Shown: piece by piece, positions 8,535 to 16,453 of the stretch
Layout of the letters: every line of letters begins with the position of its first letter
How positions within the stretch are numbered: the first letter of the stretch is position 1
NCBI GenBank assembly: GCA_003611805.1
Contig: RAYM01000046.1
Span: forward strand, 1-46,761
DNA: 46,761 nucleotides
Source of the DNA: a bacterium 1xD42-87
GTDB taxonomy: Bacteria; Bacillota; Clostridia; Lachnospirales; Lachnospiraceae
Reading direction: 5' to 3'
Notes under the pieces: model-generated
Database searches by the model: none
What the model saw: only the letters and a program-made list of their open reading frames with translations
What the model was told of the DNA's origin: nothing
Translations under genes and position numbers: made by a program

Positions 8535-10049
8535 TCAGTTCATCATGCTGCCCCCGATCACGACCATACGCTTCGTGTCGTCATCAAAGCCGCCCTCCTC
8601 GTAGATGGTGACTTCCACGTCGTAGATCAGCTCCGTTGCCTCGCCGGGCGCCCCCGCTTTTCCCAGCGGACTGCGCACGCCGTCCAGCGTAAAGATATTC
8701 AGCTGATTTAAGGATTTTTCTTTCACGCTAAACTGCGTCGGGACTTCCGCCGATACGCCCCCCATATACTTCTGACCCACCAAGTTTAAGCCGAGGTTGG
8801 TTTTCAGGGAAAACGCATCCGCGTCAAAATGTGTGTCGTTGATCTCTATTTCCGCCCTGTATGTCTGCTCCGCCGCCATCAGCTGCGGGTCGGTCAGATA
8901 CTCGGGGTCAGTCGGGATGGGCATCCCTGACGCATCGGTCTTCTCATGCCGCAGTTTCGCAATCAGGAGGTTTAAGTCCGCTCCCGATGTGTTGTTTATA
9001 ATGATCTGGTCGGGAGCCGTTGCCTCATATAGTGGATAGTAAAAGAGATTGACGTTGATTTTTTCATCCCCTGTCGCCGCATCCACCATTCTCGTGATCT
9101 TGCCGCAGGGCATTGCGTCCACCAGAATCCCGGAGCCTATATCGCCAGAAGAAGGAGGTACGCTTATCCCATTATAGGTAAAATTATAAAACTGCGTGAT
9201 TTTCATATCCACCATGGGGTGTCCGTCCGCGTCCACCTCCGCGCTGGTTGTAAGGTCGATCGTGATCGTCCGGCTGACCTCATCGAAAAAACTCGTGAGG
9301 TTCTTATAATGCACTGCGGTCGGCAAAGTCTCATCATACAGATCTCTGTATTTCTGGTCAATATCGCTGTCCGCTACTCCCGAAGCCTTGAGGCTGGCTT
9401 TTACTGCCGTCTCCAGACCACTGTACTTAAAAGCGCCCTCCAGCGCGGCGCGCCTGTACTTCTCCGACTCCACAAAGGTACCGTTATTCTTGTCGATGCT
9501 CCTGGCGTCCGCCAGCGCCGCATCGTTAAATTTATAGGTCTCAGTGCCTGTAGGGGAAACCGGATGGGCGTCGTGATCCTTCATCGCCGTTCCCGCCGGA
9601 GTCGCCGACATATACCCCCTGCCGTCTATCTCTATCTTCGCGTCAAACTTGCTGCCCTGCATGTTCAGCTCCTTCATGCTGAACACATAGAGCCCGTCCG
9701 TAGGATTGCCCTTACCCGGCGCTTCCTCCTTCACGCCGCCCTTGATCATTCTGCTGTCTATCACATAGAAACCGCTGGCGGGATCGTCAAACTGCGCCCT
9801 TATCTCCTCCATATTGTAGGCTTTCAACCCCTCCATGATATCCTGCGCCGCCGTAGTCGCGCGCAGGGTCTGTCTGGACTTGATGTTGAGCTTGTTGGAT
9901 GAGAGGAACAGATTCAGCAGCGGAATCACAATAATAGCAAGGATAACAACTGCTATCAAAAGCTCCAGCAGGGAAAATCCGGCATCTTTATTCAGTTTTC
10001 TCCTGTCCTCTGCTGTCATCAAACCGCTGCCCCCTGTCATGCTGCGCAT
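8535..10049 (-). CDS. Large PilV-like minor prepilin (504 aa)
   Basis: The prepilin motif is G-FSLLE at residues 24-29 with Glu29 at mature position 5, followed by a hydrophobic helix to about residue 48 and an SRQTLRATTAAQDIMEGLK segment typical of PilV/PulI-like proteins. The rest, about 450 residues, is a beta-rich external region without a family I can name. Possible starts are the ATG codons at 10049, 10040 and 10019; the first has AAGGA close upstream. The gene lies 65 bp after pilO and 39 bp before the PilX-like gene in the same orientation, so it is probably co-transcribed with them. Confidence 0.82.
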   Translation of the reverse strand: MRSMTGGSGLMTAEDRRKLNKDAGFSLLELLIAVVILAIIVIPLLNLFLSSNKLNIKSRQTLRATTAAQDIMEGLKAYNMEEIRAQFDDPASGFYVIDSRMIKGGVKEEAPGKGNPTDGLYVFSMKELNMQGSKFDAKIEIDGRGYMSATPAGTAMKDHDAHPVSPTGTETYKFNDAALADARSIDKNNGTFVESEKYRRAALEGAFKYSGLETAVKASLKASGVADSDIDQKYRDLYDETLPTAVHYKNLTSFFDEVSRTITIDLTTSAEVDADGHPMVDMKITQFYNFTYNGISVPPSSGDIGSGILVDAMPCGKITRMVDAATGDEKINVNLFYYPLYEATAPDQIIINNTSGADLNLLIAKLRHEKTDASGMPIPTDPEYLTDPQLMAAEQTYRAEIEINDTHFDADAFSLKTNLGLNLVGQKYMGGVSAEVPTQFSVKEKSLNQLNIFTLDGVRSPLGKAGAPGEATELIYDVEVTIYEEGGFDDDTKRMVVIGGSMMN

Positions 10050-10114
10050 TCATCCTTGTCCGCGAGTTATGTCAACCGTCATCCCGCACACATTCTTTTC
10101 TTCAAAAGTAACTG

Positions 10115-10963
10115 TTACTCCGCCGCCTCGTTCTCGTCCGCTCCGCCTTCTTCACCTTCCGCGCCTTCCTCACCGTCCTCCAGGTCGGGAAGACTTCCCT
10201 CGCTGCGGATCACACGCGTGCCGAAAATATTGTCTGTGCCGAGAAGCACCCCGCCGAAATCGGGCTCCTCGTACTCCTTGCCCTCCTGATTCGGCACACA
10301 GTACATATTCACCGTCGTGGTGCCCTTTAGCAGTCCCGTCTGCTCATCGTAAACCACGGAAAGATTGTCAATCACCATACGGTCTGTCTGCATGCAGATA
10401 TTTTTTACGCTTCGTTTCAGTCCATCATAGGAAACCCCATAATTGATCGTTGCTTTGCGGTTCATCAGACTGAAAGGATTCACGCCTGCCGCCCCCTGTG
10501 TATCTCCCGACTCGGGCGTCGGCGCCTCCTGCGTGCCCAGATCGTCCTCGATCGCCTCCACCTCGTCGATCTCATAGGTGGCATCAGGCATATTCGGATC
10601 AGATGCCTCCACAAGAGGCACTTCCAACAAAGCGTCTATGGTGATTGACTCCACCTCCATCGGTGAGAGCAGTTCCTGGTTGATCGCCAGAAGAACCGCG
10701 TCCTCCTCGCGCACATCCACCGGGAAAAGCTGATAAATTTCCTCGATCCGCTGATTCATCTGTGCCGTCTGGCTCTCATAGCTGTCCCTGTTCGCAGACT
10801 TATTCTGCAGGTCCACGATCCGCTCCGTCAGCTGCTGGTTTTCCTGCACCAGCGCCTCCGTCTTCTCCATCGTCGGCTGGAAGACGAAAAGATAGGAGCA
10901 GACTGCGGCAAGAATGCCAATGAAAGCAACCAGCAATAATATGTCCCTCTTTGAAACTTTCAT
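10115..10963 (-). CDS. pilO: PilO-like pilus alignment protein
   Basis: This 282-aa protein has one transmembrane helix at residues 8-28, a coiled coil at about 31-78, and a small alpha/beta domain, the architecture of PilO. It contains LFPVDVREEDAV, which resembles the segment after the coiled coil in PilO proteins. The last 25 residues are strongly acidic and low in complexity (Glu, Gly, Asp). PilO pairs with PilN in the membrane and links PilM to the platform. Here it follows the PilM-PilN fusion gene by 12 bp, with GGAGG eight bases before its ATG, so the two are almost certainly translated from one message. Confidence 0.85.
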   Translation of the reverse strand: MKVSKRDILLLVAFIGILAAVCSYLFVFQPTMEKTEALVQENQQLTERIVDLQNKSANRDSYESQTAQMNQRIEEIYQLFPVDVREEDAVLLAINQELLSPMEVESITIDALLEVPLVEASDPNMPDATYEIDEVEAIEDDLGTQEAPTPESGDTQGAAGVNPFSLMNRKATINYGVSYDGLKRSVKNICMQTDRMVIDNLSVVYDEQTGLLKGTTTVNMYCVPNQEGKEYEEPDFGGVLLGTDNIFGTRVIRSEGSLPDLEDGEEGAEGEEGGADENEAAE

Positions 10964-10975
10964 CTTCTGCGCCTC

Positions 10976-12718
10976 CTATTCCGCCGTTACCGCCGCATCG
11001 CCCGCAGCAGCATCTGTTCCGTCGTTTTCCATTCCCTCTGTTTCCGTTCCGTCCGTCTCTTCCGGCTCATAACCCACAACCTGATACGCCGCCGTCACCG
11101 TAAAGTTAATTGTGCTCTCACCGCTCTCCTCGTTCTCCTCCTCCACAAGGGACGTCACCGTCACCATCTCCGGAATCAGAGAGTGGAACGAGCGCATCTG
11201 CTCCACTGTCTCGCCCGCATCGTCTTTTGTCTGCACCCTCATATTGATGGTGACCTGGTACTGGTCGCTGGTAAGCGATATCACATTCACATTGGAGGGC
11301 AGCTTGTCTTCCAGTTCGCCCAAAAACTCCTCCAGTTCCTCATTGCGGCTCTCCGTCGTCCTGTACATGGCTTCCGTCATCGTATACCGTGTCTGTGTCT
11401 CCACAAACTCATTATAGATCGGAATAATGTCCTCAAGACTGCCCGCCTGTGCTTTTAACTCCATGTTTGTCTTCGTCAGCTGCGCGTAGCTAATCAGTGG
11501 AACCGCAGCAAGGGCGGCTGCCGCCACGAGGCCGACACCGAAAATCGTGTAGGCGAGCGGCGCCCAGTTCGTTCCCTGAGAAGTGCCTTCTTTCTTCGCC
11601 TTCTTATCCTTGCCGCGTTTCTCCGCCTCCCGCTTAAAGTCCAACGGCGCAACCGCCGCGCCCACGCAGGCTATGTACTCACTGAAACACTCGTTCTTAA
11701 AGTTGCGCATCAGGTTCCAGCCTGCCGCTTCCTTTAAGACCGTTACCGGCATGTTGGTTTCTCTGGCAAGCATCTGTGCCATTCCCTTGAAATCCGCGCC
11801 CGCGCCCGTAATCAGGATGCGCTCGATGGCGACGCCCGACGCCCTGGACGCATAGTAATCGATAACCCTGGTGATACCGTTGATCAGCGGCATCACGGCA
11901 TCAAACACATCCTCCTGTGCCCTGTCCTTAGCGGATTTTTCACCCGCCCCCACACTCTCGGAATCCTCGCCCGTCTCCGGCACGATACAGTCATTTCTCT
12001 GCAGGACACGGATCGCCTGCTCCACATTGGAAACCTCGCCCCAGCAGAGTGTGTTCATCACCGTCTCCATGATCTCATCAAAACCGTAGGAGACACTTCT
12101 TGTGAATGTCAGCACGGAATTTTCCACCGCCATCACAAGGGACGACCTCTCGTCAATCTTTACGACGATATGTTTTCCCTTCGCGCACTCGTCCTTCACC
12201 ACCTGGAAGATACTGTTGCTGGCGTAGTCGATCGCCGCAACTTCCAGTTTCAGCGCCTTTGCCAGATCGTAGTAGCCTGTCAGGAGCGCCGAGGGCACCG
12301 CCATCACGAGCAGCTTGTACTGCTGGGCGCCTTTCGTCTCCCCGATGGTTCCCAGAATGGTATAGGCGAGCTGGTACTGGCTCAAATCCACCGGGAAATA
12401 ATCCGTGGCGTTGGCGTTGACCACATCCGCGATCCTGTTCTCCTTCACATAGGGAATGGTGACCTCCCGGCTGGCAATCCTCGATGAGGTGATCGTGAAC
12501 ACCACCTGCTTCGTCTTCACATGGTTCGCCGCAAGCGCCCTCTGCAGATTTTCCACATATTCCGGGGACACCATCAGCGCGCCGTCGTTGATGACCTCCG
12601 CGCCGTTTGGCACCGTAAAGCTTTTGTAAATCTTGTGCGCTTTTGTCTTGTAGTCCACCTCACAGATTTTGGTGAGCGAATAACCGATCTCTATCGCAAC
12701 CGCTTTTTTGGAAGCCAT
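10976..12718 (-). CDS. pilM: PilM-PilN fusion protein
   Basis: Residues 1-365 match PilM, the actin-like cytoplasmic protein: an IEIGYSLTKICEV start, a REVTIPY segment, and the phosphate-2-like loop ILITGAGADFKGM at 301-313. After a basic linker (365-383), residues 387-410 form a transmembrane helix. Residues 412-470 form a coiled coil and 471-548 a small ferredoxin-like domain, the layout of PilN. In most bacteria pilM and pilN are separate genes, so this is a gene fusion. The tail (about 550-580) is rich in Glu, Thr, Gly and Asp. The fusion fixes the PilM:PilN ratio at 1:1 and removes the need for the PilN N-terminal tail to dock on PilM. The start at 12718 has GGAGG upstream. Confidence 0.88.
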   Translation of the reverse strand: MASKKAVAIEIGYSLTKICEVDYKTKAHKIYKSFTVPNGAEVINDGALMVSPEYVENLQRALAANHVKTKQVVFTITSSRIASREVTIPYVKENRIADVVNANATDYFPVDLSQYQLAYTILGTIGETKGAQQYKLLVMAVPSALLTGYYDLAKALKLEVAAIDYASNSIFQVVKDECAKGKHIVVKIDERSSLVMAVENSVLTFTRSVSYGFDEIMETVMNTLCWGEVSNVEQAIRVLQRNDCIVPETGEDSESVGAGEKSAKDRAQEDVFDAVMPLINGITRVIDYYASRASGVAIERILITGAGADFKGMAQMLARETNMPVTVLKEAAGWNLMRNFKNECFSEYIACVGAAVAPLDFKREAEKRGKDKKAKKEGTSQGTNWAPLAYTIFGVGLVAAAALAAVPLISYAQLTKTNMELKAQAGSLEDIIPIYNEFVETQTRYTMTEAMYRTTESRNEELEEFLGELEDKLPSNVNVISLTSDQYQVTINMRVQTKDDAGETVEQMRSFHSLIPEMVTVTSLVEEENEESGESTINFTVTAAYQVVGYEPEETDGTETEGMENDGTDAAAGDAAVTAE

Positions 12719-12793
12719 GCTCCATTTCCTCCCTCAACTGTTTTTTCTGTCGTATATTTATGCTGAAATTACTTATCTATAAAGAGACAACAA

Positions 12794-12817
12794 ACCTGCC
12801 GGGGATGCCGTGCAGGT
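12794..12817 (-). terminator. Weak hairpin between pilD and pilM
   Basis: ACCTGC pairs with GCAGGT across a 12-nt loop. On the minus strand TTTGTTGTCTCTTT follows. It lies between the pilD stop and the pilMN start and may terminate or attenuate the pilD transcript. Confidence 0.4.
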
Positions 12818-12862
12818 ATTATTTCCTAAGTCAAATTGTCTGTCTGCGCTCCGCTACGGTCC

Positions 12863-12893
12863 GTGCTGAACAAGCGCCACTGGCGCTTAGCAC
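12863..12893. repeat. Long hairpin element downstream of pilD
   Basis: GTGCT...AAGCGCC-ACT-GGCGCTT-AGCAC forms a two-part stem of 7 bp plus 5 bp with a four-base bulge, 14 bp past the pilD stop codon. The flanking sequence (GCGCTCCGCTACGGTCCGTG on the plus strand) is GC-rich and unlike the AT-rich gap around it, so it may be a dispersed intergenic repeat. There is no T-run on either side. Confidence 0.4.
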
Positions 12894-12906
12894 CGCCCTA
12901 TGCATC

Positions 12907-13662
12907 TTATGTAAACTGCCCAAAGTACCATGTGAGCAGCCGCCCGCCCCATAGCGCCGCGATCAGGACGCCCATGGACAGATACGGACCCATCGCCAGC
13001 ACGCGGCCTTCGCCGCTCACTTTCATGCGGATCACGTGGATGACTGCGCCGAGGACACAGCCAAGCAGAAAGGCGAGAATAATCAGTTTCCAGCCGAGAA
13101 GCAGCCCACATGCCGCCATCAGCTTCACATCGCCGCCGCCGATCGCCCTGCCGCCGGTGGCGTAGTACAAAATTGCTAACACAATACTGACAGAAAGGGA
13201 GCCGATCAGGTAGGTAAGGATGTTGGAAAAGTCCGTTGCCGCCCGAACCAGCCCCAGTGCCAGTATAAACAGATTGATTCCAAAAGGAATCTCATATGTC
13301 CTAAAATCGATCACGCTCAAGACAAGGAGCGCGGAAGCCATCAGGCAGTAGAGTAGGGATTCTATGCCGATGCCGCCTGTCCATACGATACAAACGTATA
13401 AGATTCCGTTCGCCGCCTCAATCAGAGGATACTGGACAGAAAGTTTGGCGCCGCATTTGCGGCATTTCCCCCGCAGTGCAAGAAAACTGAATATCGGAAC
13501 CATGTCATGCCATTTCAGATGGTATCCGCAGCTCATACAGTGGGAGGACGTCTTCACGATATCCTCCTTCTTCGGGATGCGGAAGATGCAGACATTCAAG
13601 AAGCTGCCGATCACGATGCCGAAGAGAAATATAATGCTGAATAGTATGATATCTGGTAACAT
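12907..13662 (-). CDS. pilD: Type IV prepilin peptidase / N-methyltransferase
   Basis: This 251-aa polytopic membrane protein of family A24 cleaves prepilin leaders and methylates the new N-terminus. The cytoplasmic methyltransferase part has two CxxC pairs (Cys42, Cys45, Cys67, Cys70). The two catalytic aspartates are visible: Asp119 in VIDFRTYEIP and Asp178 in GGGDVKLM. Six or more hydrophobic segments follow. AAGGAA lies about six bases before the ATG. It should process all four prepilins of this locus. An 11-G homopolymer lies 41-51 bp upstream of the start, so expression may vary by slippage. Confidence 0.93.
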   Translation of the reverse strand: MLPDIILFSIIFLFGIVIGSFLNVCIFRIPKKEDIVKTSSHCMSCGYHLKWHDMVPIFSFLALRGKCRKCGAKLSVQYPLIEAANGILYVCIVWTGGIGIESLLYCLMASALLVLSVIDFRTYEIPFGINLFILALGLVRAATDFSNILTYLIGSLSVSIVLAILYYATGGRAIGGGDVKLMAACGLLLGWKLIILAFLLGCVLGAVIHVIRMKVSGEGRVLAMGPYLSMGVLIAALWGGRLLTWYFGQFT

Positions 13663-13702
13663 GCCGTTTCCTTACTGTAGGATATTTGTCTGTAACGTAT
13701 TA

Positions 13703-13713
13703 CCCCCCCCCCC
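13703..13713. repeat. 11-bp poly-G/C tract upstream of pilD
   Basis: Eleven consecutive C on the plus strand are eleven G in the pilD sense, between the pilA stop and the pilD start. TTGCAC lies on one side and TAATAC on the other in the pilD direction. This resembles a homopolymer inside a promoter spacer, although neither hexamer is a good match to consensus. Length should be confirmed from raw reads because homopolymers are error-prone. Confidence 0.9.
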
Positions 13714-13818
13714 GTGCAAAAAAGCGTTTTTTGAGGTTCGTTTTTCTGCACAGAGGGCGAGGGGTTATCTTTTGTATGTTATGTTATGACTGAATTCTAT
13801 GTAGGTAGTGCGGGTGGG

Positions 13819-14304
13819 TTAGGTAGTAGCGTTACCCTTCATAGCTGCCTCAAATGCCGCATCTGTATACTTCCATTCAATAGCACCATTATCCTTAATT
13901 GTTCCTTCCATGGTGTATTGCGTCCATCGGGTTTTGCTACTGCACTTAATATCAGTTGTATTTTTACCAGCACCAAAATCATTTGGTACAAGTGCTGCAT
14001 CCACAAGTGCTGCCGCAGCGCTATCTGCCCCATCGCCGTTATCTATTGAAAGATTCGCACTAGTCACTGTAATCTTAAACTTATCACTTTTTTGGAAAGG
14101 TGTACCTGCCTGGGGATCAGCTGCATATGTCTCAATAGCCGTTCTTAAAGACACCGCATTCTGCATATCCGTTGAGTTACGGGATCTCTCCACATATTTC
14201 AGATACTGGGGAGCCAGCACCACGATCAGGATTGCCATGATGGCAATAACGATGATCAGCTCGACGAGGGAGAAACCTTTGTTGTTCATGTTCTCTTTCT
14301 TCAT
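13819..14304 (-). CDS. pilA: Major type IV pilin
   Basis: This 161-aa prepilin has a short basic leader (cleavage after Gly10) followed by FSLVELIIVIAIMAILIVV with Glu15 at mature position 5. A Pro falls in the helix at about residue 29, and a small alanine-rich globular domain follows. It is the only pilin here of normal major-pilin size with a short leader, so it is the best candidate for the main shaft subunit. It has a strong AAGGAG site before the ATG. No obvious Cys pair closes a C-terminal D-loop; only one Cys is seen (KCSSKT). It lies 77 bp after the PIN toxin gene and 156 bp before pilD. Confidence 0.9.
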   Translation of the reverse strand: MKKENMNNKGFSLVELIIVIAIMAILIVVLAPQYLKYVERSRNSTDMQNAVSLRTAIETYAADPQAGTPFQKSDKFKITVTSANLSIDNGDGADSAAAALVDAALVPNDFGAGKNTTDIKCSSKTRWTQYTMEGTIKDNGAIEWKYTDAAFEAAMKGNATT

Positions 14305-14381
14305 GTTTCCTTCTCCTTTTCTTTTTTCATTTTGTATTGTTCTATCTTAAACGCCGCTGTTCCCTACTCAGCGCGCTTAAT

Positions 14382-14804
14382 TCAAGAAAAATTACCTGCC
14401 ATCTCTATAAATTTCCGTGGCAATATCGCCTTAATATGAGAATTTTTGAAATCTTCCAAATTCCTTGTAACAATATAATCCACCGTCGCCTCTCTCGCAC
14501 ACTTTTCTTGAAGACAATCTTCCAAATCAGCAAAATCTGTCTCTTCTATCGCTTCACAGACCTTTTCATGGCTTGCCGCAATCACATGCAACACACAGCA
14601 CAGCTTTTTCAACATTGCCCGCCTATCTGCCTCCGAATGGCTCTTGCGTAGAATATAAAAAATATTAGGTACGCTGTGAAATGCAAGATATCCTGTTACT
14701 TTATCTCCTGCACAAATCCGAATCACAGCTTTGGCATCTTCATGATACGGCTGCCTCATAGTCAAAAAATCCAATACTACATTCGTATCAATCAAAACAA
14801 CCAT
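14382..14804 (-). CDS. PIN-domain toxin (PIN_3 / VapC-like)
   Basis: This 140-aa protein begins VVLIDTNVVLDFL, with the first PIN acidic residue Asp6, and ends with VDYIVTRNLEDFKNS, the conserved Asp and Asn region of the PIN_3 group. PIN toxins are Mg-dependent ribonucleases that usually cut tRNA or rRNA. The start overlaps the end of the small upstream gene by 17 bp, typical of toxin-antitoxin pairs. The pair sits between pilC and pilA inside the pilus locus, where its transcript could run into pilA. The RNA target cannot be told from sequence. Confidence 0.85.
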   Translation of the reverse strand: MVVLIDTNVVLDFLTMRQPYHEDAKAVIRICAGDKVTGYLAFHSVPNIFYILRKSHSEADRRAMLKKLCCVLHVIAASHEKVCEAIEETDFADLEDCLQEKCAREATVDYIVTRNLEDFKNSHIKAILPRKFIEMAGNFS

Positions 14805-15045
14805 ACTTTTCGTCTCTTGCCTCCGCCAGTTCCTTGTCGTAATCTAATTCCCCTGATATTGGAACAATCATCTTTTCCAAATCCCAAAATGCTTTCATTT
14901 TAGGAGAGACTTCAATTTCTCCTAAAGTTAAGTTAATATCTAATACACTTTCTTTTAATGATTGTATATACTGAATCACATATGGCATTTGCTCTTCCGG
15001 CATCTGCTCTACTAATTGAATTGCCTCGCGCCTTAACGCTGTCAT
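14788..15045 (-). CDS. Antitoxin of the pilus-locus PIN pair
   Basis: This 85-aa acidic protein overlaps the start of the PIN toxin gene. The first 35 residues (LRREAIQLVEQMPEEQMPYV) form two predicted helices, a pattern shared with the antitoxin at 28595; the C-terminal half (about 45-85) is extended and acidic and would wrap the toxin. The start has GAGGTG upstream. A palindrome over the likely -10 suggests autoregulation, as in other VapBC-type systems. I do not see a clear ribbon-helix-helix or AbrB fold by eye, so the family name is left open. Confidence 0.75.
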   Translation of the reverse strand: MTALRREAIQLVEQMPEEQMPYVIQYIQSLKESVLDINLTLGEIEVSPKMKAFWDLEKMIVPISGELDYDKELAEARDEKYGCFD

Positions 15046-15084
15046 TTTTTCAACACCTCTTTCTGCAAACCCTATATCCTCTAC

Positions 15085-15097
15085 TTGTATTATACAA
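15085..15097 (-). promoter_or_regulatory. Palindrome over a -10 box upstream of the antitoxin
   Basis: TTGTAT-T-ATACAA is a perfect 13-bp palindrome that includes TATAAT on the minus strand, about 40 bp before the antitoxin start and just after the pilC stop. It is a likely autoregulatory operator and promoter core. No good -35 is visible. Confidence 0.5.
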
Positions 15098-15104
15098 AAA
15101 CTGT

Positions 15105-16319
15105 TTACAGATTATCCAGCGCCGAGTACATCGTCACCATGGGCGCCATAACCGCCGCGATCAGAACGCCGACGATACATGCCAGCACGATGATAATCAT
15201 AGGTTCCATCGCCGCCATCAGCGACTGCACCGCCATCTCCACTTCTTCCTCGTAGTAATCCGCAAGCTTATTCAGCATTTCCTCGGTGGAGCCCGCCTCC
15301 TCGCCGATCCGCATCATGTGATAAACCATGGGCGGAAACAGACCGCATGTCTGTACGGGCTGGGACAGGGGCACACCGATCATAATCTGCTCGAGCGCAT
15401 CCTTCAATGCCTCCTTAAACCAGATGTTCGTCATGGTGTCCGACACGATATCCACCGCCTCGATCAGCGGCACACCCGCTGTCAGCAGGGTACTCAGCGT
15501 CCTCGCCATCTGGGCGCTGGCGGATTTCACCACCAGATTTTTCACCGCCGGAATCTTCATCTGCAGCTTCCCGAAAAGATGTCTGCCGGAGTAGGTCTTG
15601 GCATATGCCCTGATCGCAAATACGACAGCCACGACGACCGGAATGATTATGTACCAGTTATTCTTGATAAAGTTGCTCAGGGCGACCACCGCAAGTGTGA
15701 TAGCCGGGAGTTCCGTATCCAGCTGTTCGAACATATCCATATAACGCGGGATAACGAACACCAGCATAACGATCACGACCGCAACCGCAACCAGCGCTAC
15801 CACGATCGGGTAGATCATCGCCTTCTTGACCATAGCCTGCGTCTTGGCAGATTTCTCAAACTGCACCGCCATACGCTCCATCGCCGTATCCAGACTGCCG
15901 GACGCCTCACCCGCCCTCGCCATCTGTACCAGAAGTTCCGGGAACACCCCCGGATGCCCCGCAAGGGAATCCGCGAAACTCTCGCCCTTCTCCACGTCCG
16001 CGCGCACGGCATAGAGCGCTTTCTGCATCTTCTTATTTTCCGTGGAGTCCGCCAGCATATTCAGGGTCTCAATAATGGTAACCCCGGCTCGGGTAATGCT
16101 GGCAAACTGCCGACAGAACACCGCCATGTCACGGGGCGTGGGCTTGCCGCCAAAGTCAATGCTGATATCCCTTGTCAGCGCGTTCTGCTCTGTCAGTTCC
16201 AACACAATAAGACCCTGATTCTTCAAATCCCTGAGTACAAGATCTTTGTTATCAGCGTCTTTACTTCCTTTTATTTCTTTTCCGCTTTTATCGATCGCGA
16301 CATATCCCCAGACCGCCAT
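15105..16319 (-). CDS. pilC: Type IV pilus platform protein PilC
   Basis: This 404-aa inner-membrane protein of the GspF/PilC family has two repeated cytoplasmic four-helix domains and hydrophobic helices near residues 170-230 and at the C-terminus. MAVFCRQFASITRAGV and its second copy RTLSTLLTAGVPLIEA are the GspF domain signatures. The start at 16319 is chosen because GGAGG lies seven bases upstream and the protein then begins MAVWGYVAIDKSGKEIKG, as in the family; a longer frame to 16430 adds 37 unrelated residues. PilC couples PilB and PilT to pilus growth and retraction. It is separated from pilB by a three-gene insert. Confidence 0.93.
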   Translation of the reverse strand: MAVWGYVAIDKSGKEIKGSKDADNKDLVLRDLKNQGLIVLELTEQNALTRDISIDFGGKPTPRDMAVFCRQFASITRAGVTIIETLNMLADSTENKKMQKALYAVRADVEKGESFADSLAGHPGVFPELLVQMARAGEASGSLDTAMERMAVQFEKSAKTQAMVKKAMIYPIVVALVAVAVVIVMLVFVIPRYMDMFEQLDTELPAITLAVVALSNFIKNNWYIIIPVVVAVVFAIRAYAKTYSGRHLFGKLQMKIPAVKNLVVKSASAQMARTLSTLLTAGVPLIEAVDIVSDTMTNIWFKEALKDALEQIMIGVPLSQPVQTCGLFPPMVYHMMRIGEEAGSTEEMLNKLADYYEEEVEMAVQSLMAAMEPMIIIVLACIVGVLIAAVMAPMVTMYSALDNL

Positions 16320-16453
16320 AGCATATCCTCCGTACTTCCCCCGCGTACTTCCATACAGATGTCTGCCCTGCATGAGTTTGCCTGCGTTCCCCTGACACAA
16401 TGCCAGAGATACTAGCGCCGATTTTCTCATTCAGTACTAATTTACTATATATA

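Noticed and set aside
14305..14381. Cyclic di-GMP riboswitch upstream of pilA
   Set aside because: Such riboswitches precede pilin genes in some Clostridia, but only 77 bp are available here and neither GEMM consensus is seen.
14958..16415. 485-codon plus-strand open frame rich in His and Arg
   Set aside because: It is antisense to pilC, whose GspF domains are unmistakable. The composition is what a reversed membrane protein gene gives.
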